A stretch of DNA of 64,000 nucleotides from Acinetobacter colistiniresistens (GCF_000413935.1 NZ_KE340381.1:124001-188000); one strand, 5' to 3'. Counted from the stretch's first letter, positions 48,706-58,903 are shown. A program made the numbers and translations. Notes: generated by a model not told the origin, from the letters alone.

Positions 48706-49896
48706 TTATGCAGTTACTTTAGCAACAACACCAGCGCCTACAGTACGACCACCTTCACGGATCGCAAAACGTAGACCTGGGTCCATTGCGATCGGGTGGA
48801 TTAACTCTACTGACATTTCTACGTTGTCACCAGGCATAACCATTTCAACGCCATCTTGTAATTTGATCGCGCCAGTTACGTCAGTTGTACGGAAGTAGAA
48901 CTGTGGACGGTAACCGTTAAGGAATGGAGTGTGACGACCACCTTCTTCTTTAGAAAGTACGTATACTTCTGCATCGAATTTAGTGTGCGGCTTGATTGTA
49001 CCTGGTTTAGCAAGTACTTGACCACGTTGTACGTCTTCACGCTTAGTACCACGAAGAAGAACACCACAGTTCTCGCCTGCACGACCTTCGTCAAGCAATT
49101 TACGGAACATTTCTACGCCAGTTACAGTTGTCTTAACCGTATCTTTGATACCTACGATTTCAACTTCTTCACCAACTTTTACGATACCCGCTTCTACACG
49201 ACCAGTTACAACTGTACCACGGCCTGAAATAGAGAATACGTCTTCGATTGGCATCAAGAATGCTTTGTCGATCGCACGTTCTGGTTCTGGAATGTAAGAA
49301 TCAAGTGCAGCAACTAAGTCGATTACAGCTTTCTCGCCATAAGGACCATCGTTACCGTTTAATGCTTGAAGCGCTGAACCACGGATGATTGGAGTGTCAT
49401 CACCTGGGAAGTCATAAGTAGAAAGAAGTTCACGAACTTCCATTTCTACTAATTCAAGTAATTCTTCATCATCAACAAGGTCACACTTGTTCAAGAATAC
49501 GATGATGTAAGGTACACCAACCTGACGTGAAAGAAGGATGTGTTCACGAGTCTGTGGCATTGGACCATCAGTCGCAGCACATACAAGGATCGCGCCGTCC
49601 ATCTGAGCAGCACCAGTAATCATGTTTTTAACATAATCGGCGTGGCCCGGGCAGTCTACGTGAGCGTAGTGACGGATTGGAGAATCGTATTCTACGTGTG
49701 AAGTATTAATGGTAATACCACGTGCTTTTTCTTCAGGAGCTGAGTCGATTTGTGAGTAATCTTTCGCTTCACCGCCGTAAGTTTTTGCACAGATAGTTGC
49801 AATCGCAGCAGTTAAAGTTGTTTTACCATGGTCAACGTGACCAATTGTACCCACGTTTACGTGTGGTTTATTACGTTCAAACTTGGCTTTAGCCAT
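48706..49896 (-). CDS. tuf: Elongation factor Tu
   Basis: EF-Tu delivers aminoacyl-tRNA to the ribosome. The 396-aa protein has G1 GHVDHGKT (19-26), G3 DCPGHADY and G4 NKCD, followed by the beta-barrel domains ending [13 protein letters not shown]. It is the last gene of the str operon, 92 bp after fusA. AAGGAAGATCATC precedes ATG. A second tuf copy is common in this group but not in this window. Confidence 0.99.
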   Translation of the reverse strand: MAKAKFERNKPHVNVGTIGHVDHGKTTLTAAIATICAKTYGGEAKDYSQIDSAPEEKARGITINTSHVEYDSPIRHYAHVDCPGHADYVKNMITGAAQMDGAILVCAATDGPMPQTREHILLSRQVGVPYIIVFLNKCDLVDDEELLELVEMEVRELLSTYDFPGDDTPIIRGSALQALNGNDGPYGEKAVIDLVAALDSYIPEPERAIDKAFLMPIEDVFSISGRGTVVTGRVEAGIVKVGEEVEIVGIKDTVKTTVTGVEMFRKLLDEGRAGENCGVLLRGTKREDVQRGQVLAKPGTIKPHTKFDAEVYVLSKEEGGRHTPFLNGYRPQFYFRTTDVTGAIKLQDGVEMVMPGDNVEMSVELIHPIAMDPGLRFAIREGGRTVGAGVVAKVTA

Positions 49897-49917
49897 GATG
49901 ATCTTCCTTTATAAACT

Positions 49918-49966
49918 GCTCATGAGGGTCGCCCATGAGCACTTGGTTTTTAACTAAATTTTAGTT
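49918..49966 (-). promoter_or_regulatory. Paired hairpins in the fusA-tuf spacer
   Basis: GCTCATG/CATGAGC (49918-49924, 49934-49940) and AACTAAA/TTTAGTT (49952-49958, 49960-49966) form two stem-loops in the intercistronic leader of tuf. They could be processing or regulatory sites. Confidence 0.45.
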
Positions 49967-49988
49967 GGGTAATATAGTAATCGAAAGA

Positions 49989-52127
49989 TTACTCGTCGTC
50001 ACCTTTTTTACCGCCAGCTTGGAACTTAGCGATGATGCCTTCAGCCACGTTACGTGGAGTTTCAGCGTATTTAGCGAATTCCATAGAATAAGTCGCACGA
50101 CCTTGAGACATAGAACGCATTTGAGTCGCGTAACCAAACATCTCAGCCAATGGAACTTCTGCTTTAATTGCTTTTGTTCCACCAGGAAGATCGTCCATAC
50201 CTTGAACCATACCACGACGACGGTTTAAGTCACCCATGATATCGCCCATGTAGTCTTCTGGAGTTTCAACTTCAACTTTCATGATTGGTTCAAGAAGGAT
50301 AGGATCTGCTTTCATGAAACCGTCACGGAAAGCGTATGAACCAGCCATTTTGAACGACAATTCATCAGAGTCGACATCGTGGTAAGAACCATCGAATAAT
50401 GTCGCTTTGATACCCACAACAGGGTAACCAGCCAATACACCATTCTTCATACGTTCTTGAATACCTTTATCAACCGCACCAAAGAATTCTTTAGGTACAG
50501 TACCGCCGACAACTTCTTCAGCGAATTCGTATTCTTTACCAGCTTCTTCAACATCCATAGGTTCTAAACGAACATATACATGACCGAATTTACCTTTACC
50601 ACCTGTTTGACGAACAAACTTACCTTCTTGTTCAACAGACTTTTTGATCGTTTCACGGTAAGCAACCATTGGTTTACCAATGTTCGCTTCAACACCGAAT
50701 TCACGCTTCATACGGTCAACGATGATGTCAAGGTGAAGCTCACCCATACCAGCAATAATTGTTTGACCAGATTCTTCGTCTGTACGAACGCGGAACGATG
50801 GATCTTCTTTCGCCAAACGACCTAAAGCAATTGACATTTTTTCTTGGTCAGCTTTAGTTTTTGGTTCAACAGCCAATGAAATTACTGGCTCTGGGAATTC
50901 CATACGCTCAAGGGTAATGATGTTTTTCTCATCACATAATGTATCACCCGTCGTAACGTCTTTAAGACCTACACACGCTGCGATATCACCTGCACGGATT
51001 TCATCAAGATCTTGACGTTCGTTCGCATGCATTTGCACGATACGACCGATACGTTCACGCTTAGATTTAACTGGGTTATAAACCGGATCACCTTGTTTAA
51101 GAACACCAGAATAAACACGTACGAAGGTTAAGTTACCTACGAACTTATCGTTCATGATTTTGAACGCAAGTGCAGAGAACGGCGCTTCGTCAGATGCTTC
51201 ACGAGATGCTTTAGTTTCATCTTTGTCGTCAAGAATACCTTCAATTGCTTTAACTTCTGTTGGAGAAGGCAAGAATTGAATTACAGCATCCAACATACGT
51301 TGAACACCTTTGTTCTTGAACGCTGAACCACAAAGCATAACTTGGATTTCAGACGCCAATGTACGTGAACGAAGACCAGCGATGATTTCTTCTTTAGAAA
51401 GATCACCTTCTTCTAAGTACTTGTCCATTAACTCTTCAGATGCTTCAGCCGCAGCTTCAACCATCTTAGTACGCCATTCTTGAGAAGTCTCAACGAGGTC
51501 AGCAGGAATATCACCGTATTCGAACTTCATACCTTGAGATGCTTCATCCCAGATAATCGCTTTCATTTCGATAAGGTCAACAACACCTGTAAATGTATCT
51601 TCTGCACCGATTGGCACAACGATAGGTACAGGATTACCACCTAAACGAGTTTTAACTTGCTCAACAGCACGGAAGAAGTTTGCACCAGTACGGTCCATCT
51701 TGTTCACGAATGCTAAACGAGGCACTTTATATTTGTTCGCTTGACGCCATACAGTTTCAGACTGAGGCTGTACACCACCAACTGCACAGTAAACCATGCA
51801 CGCACCGTCAAGAACACGCATAGAACGTTCAACTTCGATTGTGAAGTCTACGTGTCCCGGTGTATCAATTACGTTGATACGGTGTTGTTGGAATTGGTTA
51901 GCCATACCAGACCAGAAACAAGTTGTAGCAGCAGAGGTAATTGTAATACCACGCTCTTGCTCTTGTTCCATCCAGTCCATTGTTGCTGCACCATCGTGTA
52001 CTTCACCAATTTTGTGAGATACACCTGTGTAGAACAAAATACGTTCAGTTGTAGTTGTTTTACCTGCGTCAATGTGCGCAGAAATACCGATGTTACGGTA
52101 ATTACTAATTGGGGTTTGGCGAGCCAT
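49989..52127 (-). CDS. fusA: Elongation factor G
   Basis: EF-G drives translocation and ribosome recycling. I start at ATG 52127 (712 aa, [20 protein letters not shown]). It has G1 [14 protein letters not shown]3 DTPGHVDF, G4 [10 protein letters not shown] and the C-terminal domain ending with [19 protein letters not shown]. It lies between rpsG and tuf. Confidence 0.99.
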   Translation of the reverse strand: MARQTPISNYRNIGISAHIDAGKTTTTERILFYTGVSHKIGEVHDGAATMDWMEQEQERGITITSAATTCFWSGMANQFQQHRINVIDTPGHVDFTIEVERSMRVLDGACMVYCAVGGVQPQSETVWRQANKYKVPRLAFVNKMDRTGANFFRAVEQVKTRLGGNPVPIVVPIGAEDTFTGVVDLIEMKAIIWDEASQGMKFEYGDIPADLVETSQEWRTKMVEAAAEASEELMDKYLEEGDLSKEEIIAGLRSRTLASEIQVMLCGSAFKNKGVQRMLDAVIQFLPSPTEVKAIEGILDDKDETKASREASDEAPFSALAFKIMNDKFVGNLTFVRVYSGVLKQGDPVYNPVKSKRERIGRIVQMHANERQDLDEIRAGDIAACVGLKDVTTGDTLCDEKNIITLERMEFPEPVISLAVEPKTKADQEKMSIALGRLAKEDPSFRVRTDEESGQTIIAGMGELHLDIIVDRMKREFGVEANIGKPMVAYRETIKKSVEQEGKFVRQTGGKGKFGHVYVRLEPMDVEEAGKEYEFAEEVVGGTVPKEFFGAVDKGIQERMKNGVLAGYPVVGIKATLFDGSYHDVDSDELSFKMAGSYAFRDGFMKADPILLEPIMKVEVETPEDYMGDIMGDLNRRRGMVQGMDDLPGGTKAIKAEVPLAEMFGYATQMRSMSQGRATYSMEFAKYAETPRNVAEGIIAKFQAGGKKGDDE

Positions 52128-52304
52128 GATGTCTACATTCCTAAATGTTATATTTAAAACAGGACGCATCAATTAAATTGATGCGCGCGAATATCCATGC
52201 AGGCAACTTAAATACCCGCAAAGCCCCCACTTTGGTAAAGAGCGATGTTGAATCGTGCTGCGGTACGCATGAATATTCTCCTGATTAGGGACTGTTTTAT
52301 CCGC

Positions 52305-52775
52305 TTAGAAACGGTAGTGAGAGAAGGCTTTGTTGGCTTCAGCCATACGATGCACGTCTTCACGTTTTTTGATCGCTGCACCTTTACCTTCAGCTGCATC
52401 AAGCAACTCACCAGCAAGACGTAAAGCCATCGTTTTTTCAGAACGCTTAGCAGCAGCATCTACTAACCAACGCATAGCTAGAGCAGTACGACGGGATGGG
52501 CGTACTTCCATAGGTACTTGATAAGTAGCACCACCAACACGGCGTGCTTTTACTTCAACCATAGGACGAACTTTTTCAAGAGTAGTCTCGAAAAATTCAA
52601 CTGGGTCTACTTTGTTTTTTTCTTGAACGCGGTCTAAAGCACCGTAAACGATACTTTCAGCAATAGATTTTTTACCATCTTGCATTACGTGGTTCATGAA
52701 TTTAGCGATTGTTTGGCTGCTAAATTTTGGATCTGGAAGGATCTCACGAGCAGCGACTACGCGACGTCTTGGCAT
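52305..52775 (-). CDS. rpsG: 30S ribosomal protein S7
   Basis: S7 starts assembly of the 30S head and binds the 3' domain of 16S rRNA. The 156-aa protein starts [18 protein letters not shown], close to the E. coli length. It can repress its own operon by binding the upstream spacer in E. coli. Confidence 0.99.
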   Translation of the reverse strand: MPRRRVVAAREILPDPKFSSQTIAKFMNHVMQDGKKSIAESIVYGALDRVQEKNKVDPVEFFETTLEKVRPMVEVKARRVGGATYQVPMEVRPSRRTALAMRWLVDAAAKRSEKTMALRLAGELLDAAEGKGAAIKKREDVHRMAEANKAFSHYRF

Positions 52776-52793
52776 TTTAATACACCTAATAAT

Positions 52794-52834
52794 ATGACAC
52801 TTCAGGATAATCCAGCAGTTTGTACAAGTGTCAT
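52794..52834 (-). promoter_or_regulatory. Inverted repeat in the rpsL-rpsG spacer
   Basis: ATGACACTT and AAGTGTCAT (52794-52802, 52826-52834) form a perfect 9-bp stem just upstream of rpsG. This is where E. coli S7 acts as translational repressor, so it may be an S7 site. Confidence 0.5.
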
Positions 52835-52935
52835 GTACACGACGCTGGCCTTACTATACGTCGCTTGAATTACAAATCTATGAAGAATTCAAACAAGCGA
52901 AACGCTAAAGGGTTGTTTGGGCTAGTTTCCTAGAA

Positions 52936-53310
52936 TTACTTCTTAGGACGCTTAGCACCGTATTTAGAACGTGACTGGTTACGATCTTTAACGCCAGCAC
53001 AGTCTAAAGAACCACGAACGGTATGGTAACGTACACCTGGTAAGTCTTTAACACGACCACCACGGATAAGAACAACACTGTGCTCTTGTAAGTTATGACC
53101 TTCACCACCGATATAGCTAGATACTTCAAAACCTGAAGTTAAGCGAACACGGCAAACCTTACGCATTGCTGAGTTAGGTTTTTTAGGTGTAGTAGTATAA
53201 ACACGTGTACATACACCACGACGTTGTGGACAAGCCTTCAACGCAGGAACTTTTGATTTTTCAATCAAAGTCGTACGACCCTTACGGATCAACTGATTTG
53301 TTGTTGCCAT
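52936..53310 (-). CDS. rpsL: 30S ribosomal protein S12
   Basis: S12 sits in the decoding centre and is the classical streptomycin target. The 124-aa protein carries Lys43 in TPKKPNSA ([11 protein letters not shown]) and Lys88 in [15 protein letters not shown]-like [14 protein letters not shown], so both streptomycin-sensitive lysines are present. It leads the str operon. Confidence 0.99.
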   Translation of the reverse strand: MATTNQLIRKGRTTLIEKSKVPALKACPQRRGVCTRVYTTTPKKPNSAMRKVCRVRLTSGFEVSSYIGGEGHNLQEHSVVLIRGGRVKDLPGVRYHTVRGSLDCAGVKDRNQSRSKYGAKRPKK

Positions 53311-53375
53311 TTGGCAATTCTCCCGTTATTAAACAACCTTAAAAAAAGAAAAGAACCTCTTTTTAAGGGCACATA

Positions 53376-53404
53376 ATTGTAAGCTAAGAAGTAAAAATGG
53401 TCAA
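53376..53404 (-). promoter_or_regulatory. str operon promoter
   Basis: On the minus strand TTGACC (53404-53399) and TACAAT (53381-53376) are separated by 17 bp, a strong promoter about 65 bp before rpsL. Its -35 lies in the terminator stem of the upstream gene. Confidence 0.75.
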
Positions 53405-53425
53405 CATTGTTAGTGCTGACCATTT
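53392..53425 (-). terminator. Terminator after the EcsC-like gene
   Basis: AAATGGTCA and TGACCATTT (53395-53403, 53417-53425) form a perfect stem followed by T bases on the minus strand. Confidence 0.7.
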
Positions 53426-53468
53426 CTTGGCTTTGTTGTGTTTTGATATCTAAAATTGCATACAACGC

Positions 53469-54809
53469 TTAGCTAGGTTTTGTTGATGCAGGTTCGATAT
53501 CAAGTGCTTTCGTTTCTGTACCCATTTCAGCGCCCTCTTCAACCGACAAGTTCTCTTGCTGCTTTAGCGCAGGCTGCTGTTCGGTATGCGGATGCTCAAC
53601 GACATGCTGCTCTGCTAATTGCTGAATTCCCTCTTCAACCTTGTCACCCACAGAACCCTTAGCAGCCGTATTTTCTTTCGTTTGAACAGTCACTTTGGTA
53701 TTCACATTATTCTGTTGCTCTGAGGTGGCGTTATTGCCTTCAACTGCCGCAGAACTTAATAAACGCGGACTCGCTTTTTTCAACAGTTGTTCTGCTTTGA
53801 AATAAGCCTCTAAAGGTGAAATTTTTTCATTGGGATGTTCATTGATATAAAATCGGGCTGCACCAAAAATCGCCTGAGATTTATGGCCAACATCATCCAA
53901 TAATCTCCAACTATAGAAACCACCCAGTGCTGCACCCGCAATCGGGGTCAATTTCCCAATTACCGATGCTTGCGGAATACGATTGAGCCAGTTCCATTTA
54001 AACTGACCATTTTCATCTACCAACCACTTTTTCACCAGTTCAATATCATTGTTTGAACCAAGCAGTTGCTGGAATTGCTGTAAATCATGGGTTTCCAACA
54101 TGGATTGCAATGCTTTTAAGGCGACGAGCAAAGTCTGTTTTTCCGCAACCAAACTTAAGTCAATTTCTTTAAAGACAAAGGCAACGATCTCTTGATCTGC
54201 ATCTTCAGTTAAATCAAAACCGTGCGAACGCCCTGTCTGATATATGGTTCTCAAAGCCAGTACGATTGAAGCTGGGATATCAATCGCCGCACCCCACACC
54301 CCTGTAGCACCTGTAATTGCACCCTGCGCTGCTGCGAGTAATTTATTTTGCTCAATTAGTGCCTGGCTTAAACGTTGTGAACGCCCCGTATCCTGAGTCA
54401 GCTCAATAATATCTTTCACCCCGGCTTCTTCCAGAATTTTTTCTGTTAAGGAGCTATTCGAACTAAACTCATTCAACCATTGAAATAAATAGTCAGACAC
54501 CTTCTCTCCTAAATCTGGAGATACAAATGAAGCGACGTTATTGACTCGGTTGTAATGGCGACCTAACAGCTGATGCGACAGTTTTGGGAATTGTTGGCGT
54601 AACATTTGTTGAGGATTTTCATATTTCTCCACTTCAAACGGACTTTTGAAACGGGCTTTGCCTTCAACAATATTGGATGAGTTTGCCAATTCCGCACCCG
54701 ATGTCGTTGGAGCCACTTGCAGTTTTTGTAATTCTGAACTGAGCTTTTTAGCCACTCCAAAGGCTTGTGCAAATAAACCTGAAGATTGCTTGTTTTTAGA
54801 TTTTGTCAT
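53469..54809 (-). CDS. EcsC family protein
   Basis: A protein of 446 aa from ATG 54809, with GAGG 7 nt upstream (the frame opens at TTG 54812). The central region has the EcsC-type segments AAQGAITGATGVWGAAIDIPASIVLALRTIYQ and KLTPIAGAALGGFYSWRLLDDV, with two glycine-rich hydrophobic helices. The C-terminal 90 residues are low-complexity (Glu/Gln/Thr-rich). Function unknown; perhaps membrane-associated. Confidence 0.82.
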   Translation of the reverse strand: MTKSKNKQSSGLFAQAFGVAKKLSSELQKLQVAPTTSGAELANSSNIVEGKARFKSPFEVEKYENPQQMLRQQFPKLSHQLLGRHYNRVNNVASFVSPDLGEKVSDYLFQWLNEFSSNSSLTEKILEEAGVKDIIELTQDTGRSQRLSQALIEQNKLLAAAQGAITGATGVWGAAIDIPASIVLALRTIYQTGRSHGFDLTEDADQEIVAFVFKEIDLSLVAEKQTLLVALKALQSMLETHDLQQFQQLLGSNNDIELVKKWLVDENGQFKWNWLNRIPQASVIGKLTPIAGAALGGFYSWRLLDDVGHKSQAIFGAARFYINEHPNEKISPLEAYFKAEQLLKKASPRLLSSAAVEGNNATSEQQNNVNTKVTVQTKENTAAKGSVGDKVEEGIQQLAEQHVVEHPHTEQQPALKQQENLSVEEGAEMGTETKALDIEPASTKPS

Positions 54810-55098
54810 CAAGTACCTCTGTTGTGTAATCTGTGCATCTCTAAGTAAATACTAGGTTGAATGCAGATTTATCTCAACTTTTATCTGTGTACTTTCATTA
54901 CGTTTCGTCACAACAGCAGCAATATTTACGAATATTTACACAACTGGAAATAGTCATAAAATTTGCCATAAGAAATAAAAAACCTTTCTGCTATTATGGT
55001 GTCATTCACTCATAAGCCATTTTAATCGTTATTTTCTCCTGATTTGTATTCGTAGCGAGATGCGCAAGGCTTAGTATTATCAGAAAAGGGATCTGTAA

Positions 55099-56328
55099 AT
55101 GAAACGTGTTGTAATCACTGGTATGGGCATTAACTCATGTATCGGTAACTCTTTAGAAGAGGTCACTCATTCTTTAAAAAATGGAATCTCAGGAACACGT
55201 TTAAACCCTACTTATGCAGAATTGAATTTCAAAAGCCATGTCAGCGCAGCTGCTGAACAGGATTTTGATGGCATTGACCGCAAACTCAAACGCTTTATGG
55301 GCGTATGTGCAATGTATGCTTACAACGCAGCAGTTGCAGCAGTAGAACATGCCGGACTTAAACAAGAAGATTTGGCCAACAATCCTCGCTACGGTATCGC
55401 GGGTGGTAGTGGTGGGAACTCAACAGCTTCTGTTGCCGAAATGGTGAAATTATTAGAAGAAAAAGGCGCACGTAAAATCGGTCCGTTCTTTGTTCCTCGT
55501 AATATGAGTAACACCATTACCGCAAACGTAGGTGTTGCTTTTAAACTTCAAGGGATCGCTCATTCGATTACCAGCGCATGTGCAACGTCTGCCGATGCCA
55601 TTGGTTATGCCTACAACCTGATCCAACTGGGTAAACAAGATCTAATGCTTGCCGGTGGCGGTGAAGAAGACCATTGGTCACAAAGCTTGTTGTTTGATGC
55701 GATGGGTGCCTTATGTTCAAAATACAACGACTCACCTGAAACTGCCTCACGCCCATATTCAAAAGATCGTGATGGCTTCGTCATTGCAGGTGGTGGTGGT
55801 TTCGTGGTGCTTGAATCACTCGAACATGCGCAAGCTCGTGGTGCCAACATTTTAGCTGAAGTGATTGGCTATGCTGCAAATAGTGATGGTGCAGACATGG
55901 TTGCACCAAGTGGTGAAGGTGCAACACGTTGTATCATCATGGCCTTGGACGAAGCTAAACAGCATGGTGTAGAGCAGATCGACTATGTCAACACGCATGG
56001 TACATCTACACCTGCAGGCGACGTGACTGAGCTTAAAGCTATGGAGCGTGCATTTGGTGAAGGTCAGGTTCCGCCACTCAGCTCAACCAAATCAATGACA
56101 GGTCATAGTCTTGGTGCCGCGGGTGTACAGGAAGCCATCTATTCGGTATTGATGATGCAAAATGACTTTATTGCACCCAATATCAACGTGACCGAGCTGG
56201 ATGAAGGTGCGCAAGGTTTCGATATTGTACTTGAAAAACGTGATGCAAAACTGAATACTGTCATGAGTAACAGTTTTGGCTTTGGCGGCGTAAATGCTTG
56301 CCTTATTTTCAAGAAGTGGGATGCCTAA
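55099..56328 (+). CDS. fabB: Beta-ketoacyl-ACP synthase I
   Basis: FabB elongates acyl chains and is needed for unsaturated fatty acid synthesis. The 409-aa protein is close to E. coli FabB. The catalytic triad is Cys161 (SITSACATSAD), His300 (NTHGTSTPAGD) and His336 (KSMTGHSLGAAG). The end MSNSFGFGGVNACLIF is typical. hemJ follows 21 bp later. Confidence 0.95.
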   Translation: MKRVVITGMGINSCIGNSLEEVTHSLKNGISGTRLNPTYAELNFKSHVSAAAEQDFDGIDRKLKRFMGVCAMYAYNAAVAAVEHAGLKQEDLANNPRYGIAGGSGGNSTASVAEMVKLLEEKGARKIGPFFVPRNMSNTITANVGVAFKLQGIAHSITSACATSADAIGYAYNLIQLGKQDLMLAGGGEEDHWSQSLLFDAMGALCSKYNDSPETASRPYSKDRDGFVIAGGGGFVVLESLEHAQARGANILAEVIGYAANSDGADMVAPSGEGATRCIIMALDEAKQHGVEQIDYVNTHGTSTPAGDVTELKAMERAFGEGQVPPLSSTKSMTGHSLGAAGVQEAIYSVLMMQNDFIAPNINVTELDEGAQGFDIVLEKRDAKLNTVMSNSFGFGGVNACLIFKKWDA

Positions 56329-56349
56329 TCCCACTGAGTAGGATGATCA

Positions 56350-56802
56350 ATGGATGCACCTTCTGATGCTTTTTTGTGGGTAAAAGCATTACATATTATT
56401 GCCGTGGTGTGTTGGTTCGCTGCTTTGTTCTATCTACCACGTCTTTTTGTTTACCACGCCATGAGCGAAGATGCCGTCAGTCATCAACGCTTTGAAGTGA
56501 TGGAACGCAAGTTGTATCGCGGGATTATGTGGCCATCTATGATTGCCACACTCATTACCGCCCACTTTCTGGTTGACTGGGGTGATGCAACCCGACATTA
56601 CCATGAGGCATTATGGTTCTATCTCAAAGTCGGCTTGGTAGGTCTGTTAGTGATTTACCATTTTGTCTGTGGTTATTACCGTAAAAAACTGATTGGCAAT
56701 GCGCACTATAAATCGCATAAGTTCTGGCGTTTCTTCAATGAAATGCCAACCCTGATCTTGTTTGCGGTGGTGATTTTAGTCGTGGTCAAACCTCAGTTTT
56801 AA
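56350..56802 (+). CDS. hemJ: Protoporphyrinogen oxidase HemJ
   Basis: HemJ oxidises protoporphyrinogen IX to protoporphyrin IX, the step done by HemG or HemY elsewhere. The 150-aa protein has four hydrophobic segments, the conserved His in KALHIIAVVCWFA near 15, the CWFAALFYLPRLFVYH segment, MERKLYRGIMWPSM, and W-L-KVGLVGLLVIYH. It sits 21 bp behind fabB. HemJ is the Acinetobacter version of this enzyme. Confidence 0.94.
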   Translation: MDAPSDAFLWVKALHIIAVVCWFAALFYLPRLFVYHAMSEDAVSHQRFEVMERKLYRGIMWPSMIATLITAHFLVDWGDATRHYHEALWFYLKVGLVGLLVIYHFVCGYYRKKLIGNAHYKSHKFWRFFNEMPTLILFAVVILVVVKPQF

Positions 56803-56824
56803 CTCAACAGCACTGTTCTTTTTC

Positions 56825-56852
56825 TAATGCTGTAGCTTAGACTACAGCATTA
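56825..56852. terminator. Stem-loop after hemJ
   Basis: An 11-bp perfect stem, TAATGCTGTAG with CTACAGCATTA (56825-56835, 56842-56852), between convergent genes. No T run, so a weak or Rho-assisted terminator. Confidence 0.5.
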
Positions 56853-56865
56853 ACCCCAATCCAAA

Positions 56866-57258
56866 CTACAAACAGCTTATCCCCTTCAAGTTTAAAGACA
56901 CTTGCTGAAAGTGAGTCTCTTTTTTTGTTTTAAAATTACGATAGCTTGCGCCATAAAGAATATAGCCTTGTGACACAAAGGTATATTGCCCCGTTACTTT
57001 GCCATCAATCAGCTCATTCATGGTTTTATAAACCTCAGGCTGAGCAAACTTCTCTACCTCAACTTCCTCAATATGGACTGGCACAGAAAGCTTGATATTT
57101 TTGAGATAGGGATAATACTTAATCGACTGTATCTTTTGATATTCTGGTGAAACCAATAAAATTGATTTTTTGCCATCAGCAAAACAGTAATATTCATTAC
57201 TTGCATAGGCCTGTACGCACACAGATAAAAATAGACACATCAAAACAGTTTTTTTCAT
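56866..57258 (-). CDS. Exported protein, unknown function
   Basis: A protein of 130 aa from ATG 57258 (MKKTVLMCLFLSVCVQAYAS), with a clear Sec signal peptide ending AYA-S and a mature part of about 110 residues that holds two cysteines (Tyr-Tyr-Cys near 24 and the penultimate Cys). No family recognised. It lies 53 bp downstream of the next gene, in the same orientation. Confidence 0.75.
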   Translation of the reverse strand: MKKTVLMCLFLSVCVQAYASNEYYCFADGKKSILLVSPEYQKIQSIKYYPYLKNIKLSVPVHIEEVEVEKFAQPEVYKTMNELIDGKVTGQYTFVSQGYILYGASYRNFKTKKETHFQQVSLNLKGISCL

Positions 57259-57311
57259 CTTTCTTTGCTCAACCAAGGATTGATCTGTGTATAGATATTC
57301 TGACAATCAGA

Positions 57312-58043
57312 TCATAAATATTGCTTTATTCTTAACGGCACTTTATTTGATAAGCCTGACTTTTTCATTTGATCTGCATAGATCATGTAATTTTTTCTGG
57401 CTTGACCTAGATTTTTTAAAGCAAAATAGACATCCGCTCGATTTAAATAAGCCACGGTCCGATTCGGATCCAACGTTATCACATGCTTTAACAACCTCAA
57501 GGAATCATCATAGTAGCCCATTTGATAGAGAAAAAATGCAGCATCATTTAGCTCAACTGCATCCTGTTTTTGATAAGTCGATAATTGGCAGTCAATGCTT
57601 TTAATAATTTGCCTGATCTCTGATACTTCACTTTTATGGACCTGTTTTAATTGTTCCGAAGGTAAATAAGGAAAATACTCAACTCCGTCTTTGCCACCAC
57701 CAATATCGGCCATCCATAGCGGCGTTTTACTCTTTTTATCCCATTGCCCACTACAACTATTTGAAATCAGACTCGGTATCGTATCTAAAATCACTTTCCG
57801 GTTATTATCGACTACAAAACACTGTGTCATTTCGGTTTCAAATCGATCCAAGACTGCTGAATAGTGATATTGATGATTTTGATAAGAATCAATGATTGGA
57901 AGGACAAGCTTGGAATGACCATTCAACTCCACTAAGGGAAAACCCGTACAATTTTTATAATGCTTGATATCTAAATCCGCATAAGACGCACTGCTCATCC
58001 AGCAGAGTGAAAAAAAACATTGATTGAATGCTTCACATATCAA
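57312..58043 (-). CDS. Exported TPR protein, unknown function
   Basis: A 243-aa product read from a TTG at 58043: AGGAAGG lies 7 nt upstream, and an ATG closer to it runs into a stop after five codons. The N-terminus CFFSLCWMSSASYADLD looks like a signal peptide ending SYA-D. The C-terminal third is TPR-like (DAAFFLYQMGYYDDSLRLLK, LDPNRTVAYLNRADVYFALK). The middle has six cysteines. The role may be periplasmic assembly or binding. Confidence 0.7.
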   Translation of the reverse strand: MICEAFNQCFFSLCWMSSASYADLDIKHYKNCTGFPLVELNGHSKLVLPIIDSYQNHQYHYSAVLDRFETEMTQCFVVDNNRKVILDTIPSLISNSCSGQWDKKSKTPLWMADIGGGKDGVEYFPYLPSEQLKQVHKSEVSEIRQIIKSIDCQLSTYQKQDAVELNDAAFFLYQMGYYDDSLRLLKHVITLDPNRTVAYLNRADVYFALKNLGQARKNYMIYADQMKKSGLSNKVPLRIKQYL

Positions 58044-58117
58044 AATTCATCCTTCCTACGGCGTATTTTTGTTCTAAAATAAACGGTATATCTCAGTTTT
58101 TAATACTTAAAGCTTAA

Positions 58118-58642
58118 ATGATCAAAGCATTTCCAGCATTTATACAAAGATTAAAAGCCCGCTTTATTTCCAGCTTAATCTTTTATCTCAAAATGAATCA
58201 ATTCCAATATCGTGGTTTGACGTCTGGTGAAATCGAAATGGCGTGTCGCGTCTTTGGTCATTTAATTGATTATACAAAAGTCAAAATCTTTAACATCCCC
58301 TACTTACCTTGGCAACCTGTCAATATTTTTATGGCACCGAATGGCAACCTGTTCGTTCATCAAAAATATTTCAGTTCGGACTACTCAACCTGCTCCCTCT
58401 CCTTGCAAGGAATTTTTATTCACGAACTGGCGCATGTTTTACAGTTTCAACAACACACACATGTGATTGTCAAAGGTGCAATCCTTCAGGCAGGCTATTA
58501 CCTCAGCTTTAAACAATATAACCCTTATCAATATCACTTGATCCAAGGTAAAGCGTTTTCTAGTTATAACATTGAGCAGCAGGGTGATATTGCACGCGAT
58601 ATTTTTTTGAACAGGATTCCCAATATTATCCTCAAAAACTAA
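58118..58642 (+). CDS. Small HExxH protein (vgr-related-like)
   Basis: A 174-aa protein with the zinc-peptidase motif HELAH (His102, Glu103, His106) in GIFIHELAHVLQFQQH. A hydrophobic stretch near 17-26 is short. The layout, GEIEMACRVFGHLIDYTKVKI then an HExxH helix, is like small proteins often linked to Rhs/Vgr elements. A third metal ligand is not obvious. Protease activity is not certain. Confidence 0.72.
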   Translation: MIKAFPAFIQRLKARFISSLIFYLKMNQFQYRGLTSGEIEMACRVFGHLIDYTKVKIFNIPYLPWQPVNIFMAPNGNLFVHQKYFSSDYSTCSLSLQGIFIHELAHVLQFQQHTHVIVKGAILQAGYYLSFKQYNPYQYHLIQGKAFSSYNIEQQGDIARDIFLNRIPNIILKN

Positions 58643-58675
58643 AAAGCCCCGTAATTTATATTTACAGGGCTTTTT
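58641..58675 (+). terminator. Terminator after the HExxH gene
   Basis: AAAAAGCCC pairs with GGGCTTTTT (58641-58649, 58667-58675). Confidence 0.8.
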
Positions 58676-58698
58676 AAGTAAGTAATTCACACTGGAAC

Positions 58699-58860
58699 TT
58701 ATGCAGCAGTGCCTTTACCCGTTTCAATTGGGTGTTCATGACTATCATCCATATCAGTCGTAAATTCTACACGCATCGCATCCTTAACAATGGTTCCTAT
58801 ACGCCCAACACCAATAGCTAAACCCAAGGCGATTACAGGCAATAAAATCGTTGAAGTCAT
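58699..58860 (-). CDS. Small membrane protein, tandem paralogue A
   Basis: A 53-aa ORF, MTSTILLPVIALGLAIGVGR then a soluble acidic tail. GAGG lies 9 nt before ATG. One hydrophobic helix with a Gly-rich core (residues 5-24) shares LLPVIA-GLA--VGR-GT with the next two genes. It is the third in a tandem array and has an extra 20-residue C-terminal tail. Function unknown. Confidence 0.75.
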   Translation of the reverse strand: MTSTILLPVIALGLAIGVGRIGTIVKDAMRVEFTTDMDDSHEHPIETGKGTAA

Positions 58861-58903
58861 AATTTCGTACCTCTTTATTTAAATGACTATTTAACAAATC
58901 AGC

